Shown here: positions 8,988 through 19,500 of the stretch, piece by piece | How positions within the stretch are numbered: position 1 is the first letter of the stretch | Layout of the letters: the number at the start of each line of letters is the position of its first letter | Assembly (NCBI GenBank): GCA_002309015.1 | Contig: DBWM01000025.1 | Coordinates: 6,255 to 70,254 of the forward strand | DNA: 64,000 nucleotides | From: Myxococcales bacterium UBA1238 | GTDB taxonomy: Bacteria; Myxococcota_A; Bradymonadia; UBA7976; UBA1532 | Direction of reading: 5' to 3' | Translations under genes and position numbers: made by a program | Notes under the pieces: generated by a model | The model's input: only the letters and a program-made list of their open reading frames with translations | Told to the model about the DNA's origin: nothing | Database searches by the model: none

Positions 8988-9025
8988 AAAGCCTGCCTCC
9001 TTTAATTGGGAAGCAGGCTTTTTTA
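8988..9025 (+). terminator. rho-independent terminator after serC
   Basis: AAAGCCTGCCTCC, a seven-base loop, then GGGAAGCAGGCTT and a run of T. The stem of about 12 pairs has one wobble or mismatch. Strong, 40 bases after the serC stop. Confidence 0.9.
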
Positions 9026-9284
9026 TTGCGAATCGAAGGTGCCTGGTTTGAAAAGGGGCTGCTTTGGATGCAAAGCCGGTTCTTTGAAAATGGAATGGAT
9101 GCGCTTTCAAAAATGTTTGCGGCAGTCTGAAATGAAAGCGCGGTGCTCAGATTTTGAATGAGATGCGATGGTGGTCGGATAGGCTGGGCTCGGATTTGGG
9201 ATGGGAGACGACAAAATTCTGAAGGCGATGCTTGAAAAGAGAACCATCTGAGCTTGCGTCGTAAGCGCGTCGCTCGGATTTGAA
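9026..9284. other. gene-free stretch between serC terminator and helicase gene
   Basis: No credible gene. Three imperfect copies of GCTCGGATTTG-like sequence (around 9138, 9188 and 9269) and many TTTGAAA-type words are seen, which gives a degenerate look. It could be the 3' trailer of the helicase mRNA. Confidence 0.4.
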
Positions 9285-11318
9285 TCACTGGGGGGAATTT
9301 TCGGATTCAGCCTTCTTGCTTTGGAAGAGCGAGCGCATCGCAGCGAAACCGCTGATGTTGCGTTTGTCGCGCTCGGCCTCTGCATCGGCATTCTTTCCGC
9401 TCTTGTTTCCATAGAAGAGGCTTTCGTTGATCTCGTCCAGGAACCGGCTTTTACGGCGGTGCTCGATCTTTCCGAAATGGAGGCGTTTTTCTGCAAGGGT
9501 CAGGGTTAAATAGCGCTTGGCCCGCGTTACGGCCACATAGGCCAGGCGTCGCTCTTCGTCTACGTCGCCTTCGCCTTCGAGAACGCGCTTGTGCGGCATG
9601 AATCCCTCTTCCATGCCTGCGATATAGACCGCCTCAAATTCGAGACCCTTGGAGCCATGAATGGTCATGAGAGAGACCTCATCGGCATTGCTGTCGCTGT
9701 CCTCTTCAGGCCTCGAGTCGAGGCAGACCTTGGAGACGTAATCCGAAAGGGTGAGTCCGAGTTCCTTGTCTTCAAGATGCTTTAAGGCCGACGCGATCTC
9801 CTGTACGTTATCCCAACGGCGTTCTACCTGTTTTAAGTCCTTGTAGGTCCGCGAGAGCTCGTCTGCAAAGCCCACCTCGGTGATCATGTCTCTGCAAACG
9901 TCAGCCATCGACTCGGAATGGAAGCGATCGCGGTATTTGTTGATGAGCTCACTCAATGCGCTGAGCTTCTTTACGGTTTGCGGCGGAAGATCGGCGATGC
10001 GATCGGGATGGGTCGCAGCTTCGGTGAATTTGATCTTGTTTTGGGTGGCGAACTGGCTGATGCGCTCGATGGTGGCGTCGCCTATGCCACGGATGGGGTA
10101 GTTGATGATGCGCCTGTAGGCGGCTTCGTCGTCGGGGTTGACCATGACGCGAAGGTAGCTCAAGACATCGCGCACTTCCTTTCGGTCATAGAATTTGGTG
10201 CCGCCCACTATGCGATAAGGGATACCCGCCTGCCGGATCGATTCCTCGAGCTGCCGCGACTGAGCATTGGTGCGATAAAGGACAGCGATGTCTCTCCACT
10301 GGAGGTTATAGGCCCTTCGCAAACCCTGTAAGTCGCTGGCGATGAAATCCCCTTCGGTGCTCCCTTCGGAGACCTTCTTTAACCTTAAAAGGGGGCCGTC
10401 TCCGTTTTCGCTCCAGAGGTTTTTCTCGTGACGGGCGGTGTTATGCGCGATGATGCAGTTGGCTGCCTTTAAGACGTTGTTGGTCGAGCGGTAGTTCTGC
10501 GTCAGAAAGATGATGCGGGCTCCGGGGAAATGTTCGCTGAACCGCAGTATGTTTCCGGCGACCGCACCTCTCCAGGCGTAAATCGATTGATCGTCATCGC
10601 CTACGGCGCAGATGTTGTTGAAGCCCTTCGCTAGCGCTTTGATGAACCGGAGCTGCGCACCGTTGGTGTCCTGATACTCATCGACCATGATGTAGCGAAA
10701 ACGCGAAGCCCATTTCTGCGCAATCGCAGCGTTCGACTCCAAAAGCTTAACGGGCAGAGCGATCAGATCATCGAAATCGACCGCATTCATAGCGCGAAGC
10801 CTTTGCTGGTAAAGGGGCAGCACGTGCTGAACGACCGCCTCCATTCCACCTCTGCGCCCGTCGGGCAGCTCGAGCCTGCCTTTGTAATGGCTGACCATAC
10901 CGAAGACGTTCTTGGGGTTAAACTTCGCTTCGTCATAACCGAGGAGTTTGAGCGAACGGCGAACGGCGTCTATCTGATCGCCCTCGTCCATGATCGTAAA
11001 GCCAGGGTTTAAGCCCGCATTTTGACCTTCCTCGCGCAAAAAGCGCATGCCCAGACTGTGAAATGTAGAGGTGACGACCCCTTTGGCAGCGTGACCCATC
11101 ATTTGCGCCACGCGCTCCTTCATTTCGCCAGCAGCCTTATTGGTAAACGAAAGGGCCAGGATGCGCTCGGGCAGCACGCCGCTGTCGATTAAATGGGCGA
11201 TCCTGAACGTGATGACGCGCGTCTTTCCGGATCCGGCGCCTGCGAGCACAAGTACAGGTCCCTCGGTGGTCTCCACAGCCTCGCGTTGCGGCGGATTTAA
11301 GCTTTTTAAATCGAGCAT
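9285..11318 (-). CDS. Rep/UvrD-type superfamily 1 DNA helicase
   Basis: 677 residues. An ATP-driven 3'-5' DNA helicase for replication restart or repair. All SF1A motifs are visible: Q-motif NPPQREAV near residue 8, Walker A AGAGSGKT (about 28-35), VDEYQDTN (Walker B), DDDQSIYAWRGA, QNYRS, HGSKGLEFEAVY and VAVTRAK. Length (about 675) and lack of a long C-terminal Tudor extension point to the Rep type more than PcrA/UvrD, but the distinction is not secure. ATG at 11318 is chosen because GAGAGGG lies five bases upstream and a promoter sits at 11350-11378; a longer frame to 11378 would overlap that promoter. It diverges from etfB. Confidence 0.92.
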   Translation of the reverse strand: MLDLKSLNPPQREAVETTEGPVLVLAGAGSGKTRVITFRIAHLIDSGVLPERILALSFTNKAAGEMKERVAQMMGHAAKGVVTSTFHSLGMRFLREEGQNAGLNPGFTIMDEGDQIDAVRRSLKLLGYDEAKFNPKNVFGMVSHYKGRLELPDGRRGGMEAVVQHVLPLYQQRLRAMNAVDFDDLIALPVKLLESNAAIAQKWASRFRYIMVDEYQDTNGAQLRFIKALAKGFNNICAVGDDDQSIYAWRGAVAGNILRFSEHFPGARIIFLTQNYRSTNNVLKAANCIIAHNTARHEKNLWSENGDGPLLRLKKVSEGSTEGDFIASDLQGLRRAYNLQWRDIAVLYRTNAQSRQLEESIRQAGIPYRIVGGTKFYDRKEVRDVLSYLRVMVNPDDEAAYRRIINYPIRGIGDATIERISQFATQNKIKFTEAATHPDRIADLPPQTVKKLSALSELINKYRDRFHSESMADVCRDMITEVGFADELSRTYKDLKQVERRWDNVQEIASALKHLEDKELGLTLSDYVSKVCLDSRPEEDSDSNADEVSLMTIHGSKGLEFEAVYIAGMEEGFMPHKRVLEGEGDVDEERRLAYVAVTRAKRYLTLTLAEKRLHFGKIEHRRKSRFLDEINESLFYGNKSGKNADAEAERDKRNISGFAAMRSLFQSKKAESENSPQ

Positions 11319-11349
11319 CGAACCCTCTCGTTCCAAATCAAAGCGGCGC

Positions 11350-11378
11350 ACTATAAACGCAGACGCGCGATCTGTCAT
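11350..11378 (-). promoter_or_regulatory. sigma70-type promoter for the helicase gene
   Basis: On the minus strand ATGACA (-35, plus-strand 11373-11378) and TATAGT (-10, plus-strand 11350-11355) with 17 bases between. It supports the start codon at 11318. Confidence 0.55.
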
Positions 11379-11451
11379 TAGTGACGATTTTTAATGCGAT
11401 TGTGGACTCAAATGTTTATATTCGTCAGTCTTTGACTGCGTGAGGTAAACC

Positions 11452-12198
11452 ATGAAGATACTTGTCTCCTGTAAGCGTGTGGAAGATCCGGACGCTTACA
11501 TCACCCTGACCAGCGATCAGCTCGACATCGACCGCGATGACGTCGACTACAAGATAAACCCCTTTTGCGAGATCGCGGTCGAAGCTGCGATCCGCCTAAA
11601 AGAAGACTTCGGTGGGGAAGTGGTCGCCGTCTGCATCGGTAGCGATGAGGCTCAAAAAGAACTCCGCACCGCTCTCGCCATGGGCGCCGATCGTGGGATT
11701 TTGATCGAAGCCGATGAGCGAACGATAGACGCTGATCTCGTTTCGCGCCTGTTCGAACAGATTGTGAAGGAAGAGGAACCGGATCTGGTGCTCATGGGCA
11801 AGCAGGCGACAGACGGCGACAGCTGTGCAGCCGCTCAAATGTTAGCCGCCCGGTTGGACTGGCCTCAGGCAACGTTCGCCTGCGCTTTAAGATTCAACGG
11901 CGACCTGCTCGAAGTGGATCGCGAAGCCGACGGCGGCATTGAAACCCTTGCGCTTCCGCTCCCCGCCGTAGTCACCGCCGATTTGCGCCTGAACGAACCG
12001 CGCTATCCGAGCCTGCCCAACATTATGAAAGCCAAGCGAAAGCCCCTCGACTGCCGCGAAATGGAAGACTTCGATATCGATCTGCAAACTCAAACCGAGA
12101 CCATCTCGATGAGCCTGCCTAACCAGCGGACCGCAGGTGTCCGCGTCAAAAGCGTGGAAGAGCTCGTTCAAAGACTGATCGATCAAAAATGCTTGTGA
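11452..12198 (+). CDS. etfB: electron transfer flavoprotein beta subunit
   Basis: 248 residues. Together with EtfA it forms the heterodimer that accepts electrons from acyl-CoA and other flavin dehydrogenases and passes them to ETF-quinone oxidoreductase. The N-terminus MKILVSCKRVEDPDA, the segment NPFCEIAVEAAIRLKE, the AMP-binding region LALAMGADRGILI and the GKQATDGD motif are family hallmarks, as is LRLNEPRYPSLPNIMKAKRKP. GAGGTAA precedes the ATG at good distance. It is followed after four bases by etfA. No acyl-CoA dehydrogenase or quinone oxidoreductase is adjacent, so the electron donor is encoded elsewhere. Confidence 0.95.
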   Translation: MKILVSCKRVEDPDAYITLTSDQLDIDRDDVDYKINPFCEIAVEAAIRLKEDFGGEVVAVCIGSDEAQKELRTALAMGADRGILIEADERTIDADLVSRLFEQIVKEEEPDLVLMGKQATDGDSCAAAQMLAARLDWPQATFACALRFNGDLLEVDREADGGIETLALPLPAVVTADLRLNEPRYPSLPNIMKAKRKPLDCREMEDFDIDLQTQTETISMSLPNQRTAGVRVKSVEELVQRLIDQKCL

Positions 12199-12202
12199 GG
12201 CG

Positions 12203-13204
12203 ATGATGAAAAAGACCCTGATCCTGCTGCCTGCAACCTCTACGCAGGTTTCCAAAACCGAACTCCGCCTCTTAGCCTCCGCAAGCCTCTATGCCAAGCT
12301 CACGGGCGATGATCTGGCGATCGCGCTCGCTCCCTTTGCGGAGGGCATCGATCTCCATGCGAAGGCGGACGCTCTCTCTGCCTATGGGATCCCCGTGATC
12401 GCGATGACACCCGAAAGCGGCGATCATTACACCCCCCTTGCAGAGACTGCCTCCGCTTTATTCCTGAAGGCGTTAAAGGCTCAAAACGCGAGCACCGCGC
12501 TTACCCTTGCAGACAGCATGGGCAAAGATTTCGCCCCCCGCCTTGCGGTTTTGATGGACGCCGCCTACGCGGGCGATGTGGTGGGCTTTGAAAAACAGGA
12601 CGATGAGATCCTCTTCGTTCACCCCATGTGGGCCGGGCGCGTCCTCGGGCATCTGCGGTTCAAGAACGCGCTCAGAGTGATCACCGTCAGAGCCTCTGCT
12701 TTCGATGCGCTTTCTTCCTCTGCAAAGGCTCCGGTCTCGCAAATGAAGCTCGGTGTTCCCCCTGCAAAGGCGCGCTATCTCAAAAAGGAGTCCGTCGCTT
12801 CCAAACGGCCCGCGCTCACCGATGCGCGCATCGTGGTCTCTGGCGGAAGGGGATGCCAGAATGCCCAGGGCTTTGCGGATCTCATCTACGGCCTGGCCGA
12901 TGACCTCGGTGCGGCAGTGGGCGCAACCCGGGCTGCGGTGGATGAGGGCTGGATTTCGAGCGATGCGCAGGTGGGACAAACGGGCAAGGCTGTAGCCCCC
13001 GAACTCTACTTTGCATTGGGCATCAGCGGCGCTATCCAGCATGTAGCCGGCCTTCAGAATGCGCGCTGCATCGTCGCCATCAACAAGGATCCCGATGCCC
13101 CCATCTTTCAATGGGCTGACTTCGGCTTAGCGGCCGACTTAAAAGAAGCGGTGCCTGAGCTTCGCGCGCTGATTCTGAAAAATTGCCCTGTCCAAAAAAT
13201 GTGA
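12203..13204 (+). CDS. etfA: electron transfer flavoprotein alpha subunit
   Basis: 333 residues. FAD-carrying partner of EtfB. The C-terminal FAD domain is typical: SGGRG (near residue 213), GATRAAVDEGWI, QVGQTGKAVAPELYFALGIS, and GAIQHVAGL with IVAINKDPDAPIF. The N-terminal domain is more divergent. Two ATGs in a row (12203 and 12206) could both start it. It sits four bases after etfB and 38 bases before the PqqD-like gene, so read-through from etfBA into the peptide-modification locus is possible. Confidence 0.94.
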   Translation: MMKKTLILLPATSTQVSKTELRLLASASLYAKLTGDDLAIALAPFAEGIDLHAKADALSAYGIPVIAMTPESGDHYTPLAETASALFLKALKAQNASTALTLADSMGKDFAPRLAVLMDAAYAGDVVGFEKQDDEILFVHPMWAGRVLGHLRFKNALRVITVRASAFDALSSSAKAPVSQMKLGVPPAKARYLKKESVASKRPALTDARIVVSGGRGCQNAQGFADLIYGLADDLGAAVGATRAAVDEGWISSDAQVGQTGKAVAPELYFALGISGAIQHVAGLQNARCIVAINKDPDAPIFQWADFGLAADLKEAVPELRALILKNCPVQKM

Positions 13205-13242
13205 GATCCTTCATAACAAACGCAGGGCCTGGAGAGAAATCG

Positions 13243-13539
13243 ATGCCGATTGCTTTTGATGCCGAATGGCGGCCCCGGATCTCGCACAGAATGGCGGCTC
13301 GCAATGTTTCGGGTCGCATGCTGATCCTCGATCCCCAAATCGATCGCCTCATGCGCTTAAACAGCACAGGGACCTGCATTTGGGAATGGATCGCTGAGGA
13401 TCGCTGCAGTTTGGCGGAGCTGCTCGAACGCCTGGTTGCGCAATTTGAAGTCGAACGCGATCAGGCGCAAAGCGATTTGCTGGATTATCTTGAAGCCCTG
13501 ATCCATGAAGGACTCATCGATTCACCAACGGCTCCATAG
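13243..13539 (+). CDS. PqqD-family peptide chaperone (RiPP recognition element)
   Basis: 98 residues. PqqD-type proteins bind the leader of a ribosomal precursor peptide and present it to modifying enzymes. The pattern is visible: a beta-rich N-terminus, then the family's N-x-T-G-x-x-I-W-x-x-I (NSTGTCIWEWI, about residues 39-49), a helix with LAELLERLVAQFEV, and the final YLEALIHEGLI helix. The start at 13243 (MPIAFD) has GGAGAG eight bases upstream; an open frame extends earlier, overlapping etfA, and is rejected. It opens the co-directional locus with the precursor-like peptide, HprK-like kinase, radical SAM enzyme and peptidase, which supports the role. It is not expected to act in PQQ synthesis, as no other pqq gene is present. 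Confidence 0.85.
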   Translation: MPIAFDAEWRPRISHRMAARNVSGRMLILDPQIDRLMRLNSTGTCIWEWIAEDRCSLAELLERLVAQFEVERDQAQSDLLDYLEALIHEGLIDSPTAP

Positions 13540-13578
13540 TTTGATCGGGCTGAATGGAGCGCGCAAAGAGAGGCGGAG

Positions 13579-16500
13579 ATGGCGCAATCCCGACGAAATG
13601 AAGGTCATTTGCTGGTGCAGCTGTTTTGGCTGCATTTGCTTGCGCTGTTGATGATTTGTACAGGGTGCGGTGGCGACAAGGAACGCATTGAGCTGAGCGT
13701 CCGCTTTGTGCAGCCCGCAGAAGATGGGATGTCGATCGGTTGTGGCGACGATGTCGACGATCGCGCATCGGGCATTCAATACCGCGCTGTGGCTCAGATT
13801 GAGCTGGATGTCCTGAGTGCTGAAGCCATTACGGCCTCACTTTCGGTCGTTTCAGCGGAAGAATATGCCTCACTCGTTTCGGATTTCGAATTCGTCGATG
13901 TGATGGAGCAGTTTTGGCCCGCAGGCATTGACGGTACGATCTCTTCGACTGGACGCATCGATTTTGACCCGATGTCGCTGCCAGCAGGCGAGACGTATTT
14001 GTTGCTGGATGTGCGCCTCGACGGACGCCGTTTGATGCGCGCCGTGCGCCAGCTGCAGGTCAATCCCGATCCTCTGCCCTGCGCTGCGTCAGGCGCCCTT
14101 CGCTTTGTGCAACCCTTTGAAGGACAAACCATTTCTGCCCTGGATGATCTCGATCAGGATCTCTCCAACGGGCTTCAGGTCGAAGTCAAACTCGCAGTGA
14201 CCGGTGATCTCGATGGGCCCGTCACCCTCACCTATGGGGAGGCGGAACCTCTCACTGCAGAGGTCAGCGATGGATTCGCCGTCTTTCCTGCTCTCGATTT
14301 GCCTCTTCAGACCGCAAATTATGAATTAAAGGCAGCCGCCAGAACCGTTCAGGGGCTTTCGCTCGAAGCGTCGGCATTCATTTTTGTGGCTCCAGGCGAT
14401 TGCCAGGTGAAGCTTTTGAATACCTCCAACGGCGTTTGCGATGTGGTGAGCTTCGACGATCTCGATCCGGAACTCCCCGGTATTCAAATCGAGCTTGCGG
14501 CTTCTTCCAATTGTCCGAATGTTACCTTCGTTGTGAACGGTGATGCTTCAGAGGAAATCCAGGTCTTGTCCAATCTGGCCAAAACGCTGGTGACCCTGAA
14601 GGATGGCCAGAATCTGATTTACGCCACCGCTCACCTGGATTCGATGCGCGGCCGAAGTGAAATGGTGACGCTGGTCGTCGAGGCCGGTCTGCCTTCCATC
14701 GAATTTCATTTGTCGCCCAATGCCATCAACCGCCTGGGTATCGCTCAGCTGCGCGGTGAAAACCTGGACCATTTCGTGATTTCGGGAACGGCGGAGCGCA
14801 TCAGTCTGGGCACGCCCGTATTCATTCAATGGACGCCCGATGATCCTGAGATGCCCGAAGACGCGGTGCCCGATCAGGTGCTGATGGGGGTGGATGGCTA
14901 TTTTGAATTGCCCGTCCGGATCGATTACGGCTGCGGCCAGCTGCAGGTGAGCGCAACCGATCTCTGCAATCAGGTGACTTCGAGCGCGCGCTATTCGGTT
15001 TGCTTTGATCGCATTTTGCCCGAGTTTTCAATTACTTCCGCGAGCGGCAATCGCATTTTGCCCACAGACGATCTCGATCCCGTGAGACCCGGTTTGCAGG
15101 TTGCGGTGACCTTAAAGATTCAAGACGAGCGCCCTGACCTGCAGGATTACCTCATTGACGTCGTTTGTGGCCGCATAAATGATGAAGATCATTGGACTTC
15201 TCGATTAGTCAGCAAGCTCCGTCGCAATGCGGCGATCGATCAAAAACTGGATGCCGTTTTAACGTTTGGCGCATCCGAAAAAGGTGACCTGGCCTGCAAG
15301 GTGGTGGCGGATTCGGGCATTAACGGCAATCGCAGCGAAGTCTTCGTTTTTAAACTGCTTTTGGAAGGCGCCATTTTCCATTTGCTGCAGCCGGAACTCA
15401 CAGATGGCCAGGCTTGCGCGGCGGGTCAGGTGGTTTTGAGCGGCGAAGGCGCAGATTTGGAAGCTTACGCGGCCAGTTTAAGCGCTTCGGCTTTGCGCGA
15501 GGGCAGCGAAGAGCCGATCGTGCAGCCGCTGACTTCCCTGGGGAACGGTCAGTACGAGACCGTCTTTGATTTGGAAGAGGGGCTTTATCGCGTCACGGTT
15601 TCGGGTGAAACCGCTGAAGAAGCCGTGGTGGTGGATCCGCCCGGTCTGAAACTGCGCATCGATCGCACGCCGCCCGCACTCTCCCTCGAGAATCCGCAAC
15701 CTGGCTTAATTTCAGGGACTTTTGGCTCCATGGGATGCCTTGAGACGGCCCTGACTTTGCAGGCTGAAGACGCGAGCGCGACCGAAATTTGCTATCAGGT
15801 CAACGGATCGACGAAGCATTGCGGAGCGGCGGACGAAACGGGTCGCCTGGTCACGCCCGAGATCTATTTGTTCCGCGAAGGCGCCAATACCGTTCGGCTT
15901 TGGGGGCAGGATTGCGCGGGCAACGAATCGGAGTCGCAGGCGATCGTAACGCTGCAGGGCTGCGCACCGCGTCTGGATTTGCTTTCTCCCGTCGAAGGTC
16001 AGCTGCTTGCAGCTTCTGCGGATTTGGATCCCGAACAGCCCGGATTCCAGTGGGACGTGCGGATCGATTCGGATCTGCCGCAGGGCAGGGATGTCTATGT
16101 GACCGTAAAGACGAGAGAAAACGTCGATTTTGGTCCTGCAGTCATCGATGAGCAGGGCCAGGCGACCGTGCGCGTAACGGTGCCCACCCAGGGCGAAAGC
16201 GACCTGTCTTTTGAGTTGAATGCGCATTCGGGGCTTTCAAACAGCGGCTGGGCGAAGATCGAGCTCACCTTCCAAAAACCGCAGCTTTTGCTCAACAACC
16301 TCTCAAGCTGCCTGAATGCAGCGTTTGAAGATCTCGATGAGGCTCCGGGGCTTCAGATCGCTTTTGAAGGTCAGACCCGGTTTGTTGCCGCCGGGCAGCA
16401 GGCGCAAATTCAGGCGCAATGCGGGGGAATTCAAAGTTCCGCCACAGGTCTGGTCGCTTCGGACGGTTCGGTTCGTTTTGAGCCCATCACGTTGCCGGAA

Positions 16501-19500
16501 GCGTTGTCTGGAGATGAGACCTGCGAAATTACCGCTCAGGTTCAGGATCTTGCAGGGCAAACGGCAGAGGCTCGCTATCCTGTGCCCATCATCGATCGTC
16601 AGCAGCCGACCGTTTCGATCATTTATCCCGCACCGGGTCAGTGGATCACTTCTATTTATGACGAGCAGATTCAGGATTTGGGCATTCAGGTCACGCCCTT
16701 GGTGGAGGTTTGCGGCGCAGAGGGACAAACGCTCCATCTGGAAGTCCGGCAGGCGTTCAGTTTGGGTGAAACCAATGTGCTGAATTTTGCAAAAGAGATC
16801 CCTTCGGGAGATTGCGCGACGGTGCAGTTTGAGCAGCTCACTTTGCCGGAGGGCGAAATCGAATGGGCGCTCTCAACGGAAGATGATTGTAAAAACAAGG
16901 GCTTAGCGAGCACCACTTACCAGGTTTTCTCGAATAACGAGCTTCATCTCATCCCGCCTGCGACCGACGATCTGGTGAATGCACGGATGGATGCCGATGC
17001 GTCGAAGGATGGTTGTCAGTTTTCGCTGCAGGCTTTGGTGGGCGGCTTTACGCCTTCGGCGCAATTTGCAGTTTGCTCTTCCAGCTTAAATGGCACAACC
17101 AGTGAACTTTGCAACGGTTTTTCGAATGTGCTGCCCGGCGAATGCAGGTTCAGGAATAACCGCCAGAATACAAATGCGCTGTTGGTTTGCCCCGTCAGCC
17201 TGAACGATGGCGTGTATGAATTGAGGCTTGTGGGTTCCGAAAATGGCGTCGTTGTAACCTCCAACCTGATTTCGCTGAGGGCCGATTGCAGCTTACCCAA
17301 AGTGGTCTCCATGACCGTTCTGCAGGATGCCGATGGCGACGGCTGCCTGAACCGCAAAGAAGGCTTGGTTGAAAATCATGGTGGAAATGCAGCTACTTAC
17401 AGCCTCGATGTGGAAATTGAAGGCATGGAGGACGGCCAGGAAGTGAAGGTTTATCGCGATCCGAACGCGGTGGTCGTGGGATCCGGGCAGCTGTCGAACG
17501 GTCACGTCCGGCTGGACGCGCGCTCTCTCCTTCATGGCGATTACGCTTTTTATGTGGGGGGGTCAGAAAAATCAGGCAACTCCATTCTGCAACCCAGTGA
17601 AGGGGGATTCCGGTTGCCTCTGCGCGTCGATGCCCAGTCCCCGCAGGTCCTGCTTTTTGATTGGTCTTCCGAAGTCTGCTTTAACATTCAACAAGATAAC
17701 GATTTAACAACACCCGGATTTCAAAAAGCTTTTTCGGCTCAGGCCCGTGGGGAGCCCGGAGAAGAGATCGAGATCTTTTTAAGCATCGATGGCGCTTTGC
17801 AGCCATCCTCCATGCGCGCGGGCGATCACGTCGTATTTGAGACGGCGACGTTATCGGAAGGTGAGCATGCTTTGGCGCTCTGGGCCGTCGATTCTTGTGG
17901 AAATGCTGGATCTTTAAATGGATTTTCGCAGACGAGCGCTCATCTCGAAGATTGGAGCCGACCGCTGACACAGTCGTTTAAAGTGGATACGAGGCCGCCT
18001 CACCCGTTGCTGAGCGGGCTTGTGAATGGGGTTCATCTGGAGGCCTTCGACGATGCCGATCAAAATGGTCAGAATGGATTCCAGACCGATGTGACGGTTT
18101 CGTTTGCTGCGGCCAATGAGCTCGAATCGGGGCAGGAAGTGCGCATTCTGAGCAATGGAAGTCCGGTTAAAACATCGCCTAACTCTTTGATTTATAACGG
18201 ATATTCTGAAATTAATGCGAGATTGACTCTGCCTCCGGGCAGCCATGCGCTCACCGCTCAGGCCACCGATCTTTGCGGCAATGTGTGGCAAAGCGACAAA
18301 ATCAACGTGATGGTCGATATCGATGGCTGCGTGAGTTCGTTTACCAAAATTGCGGATGTCTCTTCGCCGTCTCCGACGCAAAAACTCTTGTTTGGTCCCG
18401 CAGCGGGCAATGCGACGGCGGATGGGTTAAAGATCCAGGTTGAAGGCATCGTTTCATTTTACAGCGACTCCTGCCGTTCCAGCACCGTGCAGTTGATGCT
18501 CGACGATTCAACGGTATTGGCTCAGACCTCTCCGGACGCGACCGGGAGAATTGCCTTCAGCAACGTGCAGATCCCTCAGGGCCGCCATAAGCTTTATCTT
18601 TTGGTGTCTACGGATGAGCAGTCAACGCCTTCTTATTCGCAGGAATTGGTTGTGGATGTGATCGCTCCCGCGATCGCGTTTGCCAATCTGGAAGAGGGGC
18701 AAATTGTTGTAGAAGATGTCGACGACGATTTGCCCGGGCAGCAGTTCAACGTGAGGGGCATCGTGACAGAGGCGCGGGTCGACAGTTCGCGTACCGCATC
18801 CCTCTCCTTAAACGGGCAATTGCTGCAAACGGAACTGGAGCTGCTCGATGGGCTCGAAGTGACCAAAGATTTTGGAATCGTGACTTTGAACGAAGGTCAA
18901 AATACTCTGACCCTCTGCGCGATCGATGCCGTTCAAAATCGCGGTTGCAAGACGATTGCGATCAACGCAGATCCCGAAGATCCTTCAGAAATTTTCGATC
19001 TGGCTTACGAAGTCGCCGACCCGCGATCGACAGAAATCCGCCTCACCTTTACGGCGCCTTACGACGATAAGAGCAGCGATGGCGAAGGGCGCGGCAAGGT
19101 GACTTCCTACGAGATTTATGACGATATTGCCCAGCCTCTGACGGTAGAGCGGCTCGAACAGCTGAAGCCTTATACGACGGTTGAAGCGCTCGTGGATGCT
19201 GGTCAGGAAGAACAAATCACCGTGAGCGGATTAAAATTAAACGAGATTCATCATATTGGCGTTCGCGCTTTGGACGATGCCCTGCGGCCCTCGGACTTGG
19301 CGACCATCGACGTCGATCTTCGAATGAAAAAGCAAATCTTTAATCTTTCCGCTATGTTGGGTAAGCCCTGGGCTGATTGCGAAGATTCCGGATTCTGGGC
19401 CGAAAACTCGATGCTGAAGGGGCGCGGCGATTTCAACGGAGATGGCCTGGCGGATGTGTTGGTGGTCGCTACGCAATACGACGCTGTTGAGGAGGACGAC

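Noticed and set aside
8965..9288. A 107-residue open frame on the minus strand after serC
   Set aside because: It crosses the serC terminator, has unusual composition and no ribosome site.
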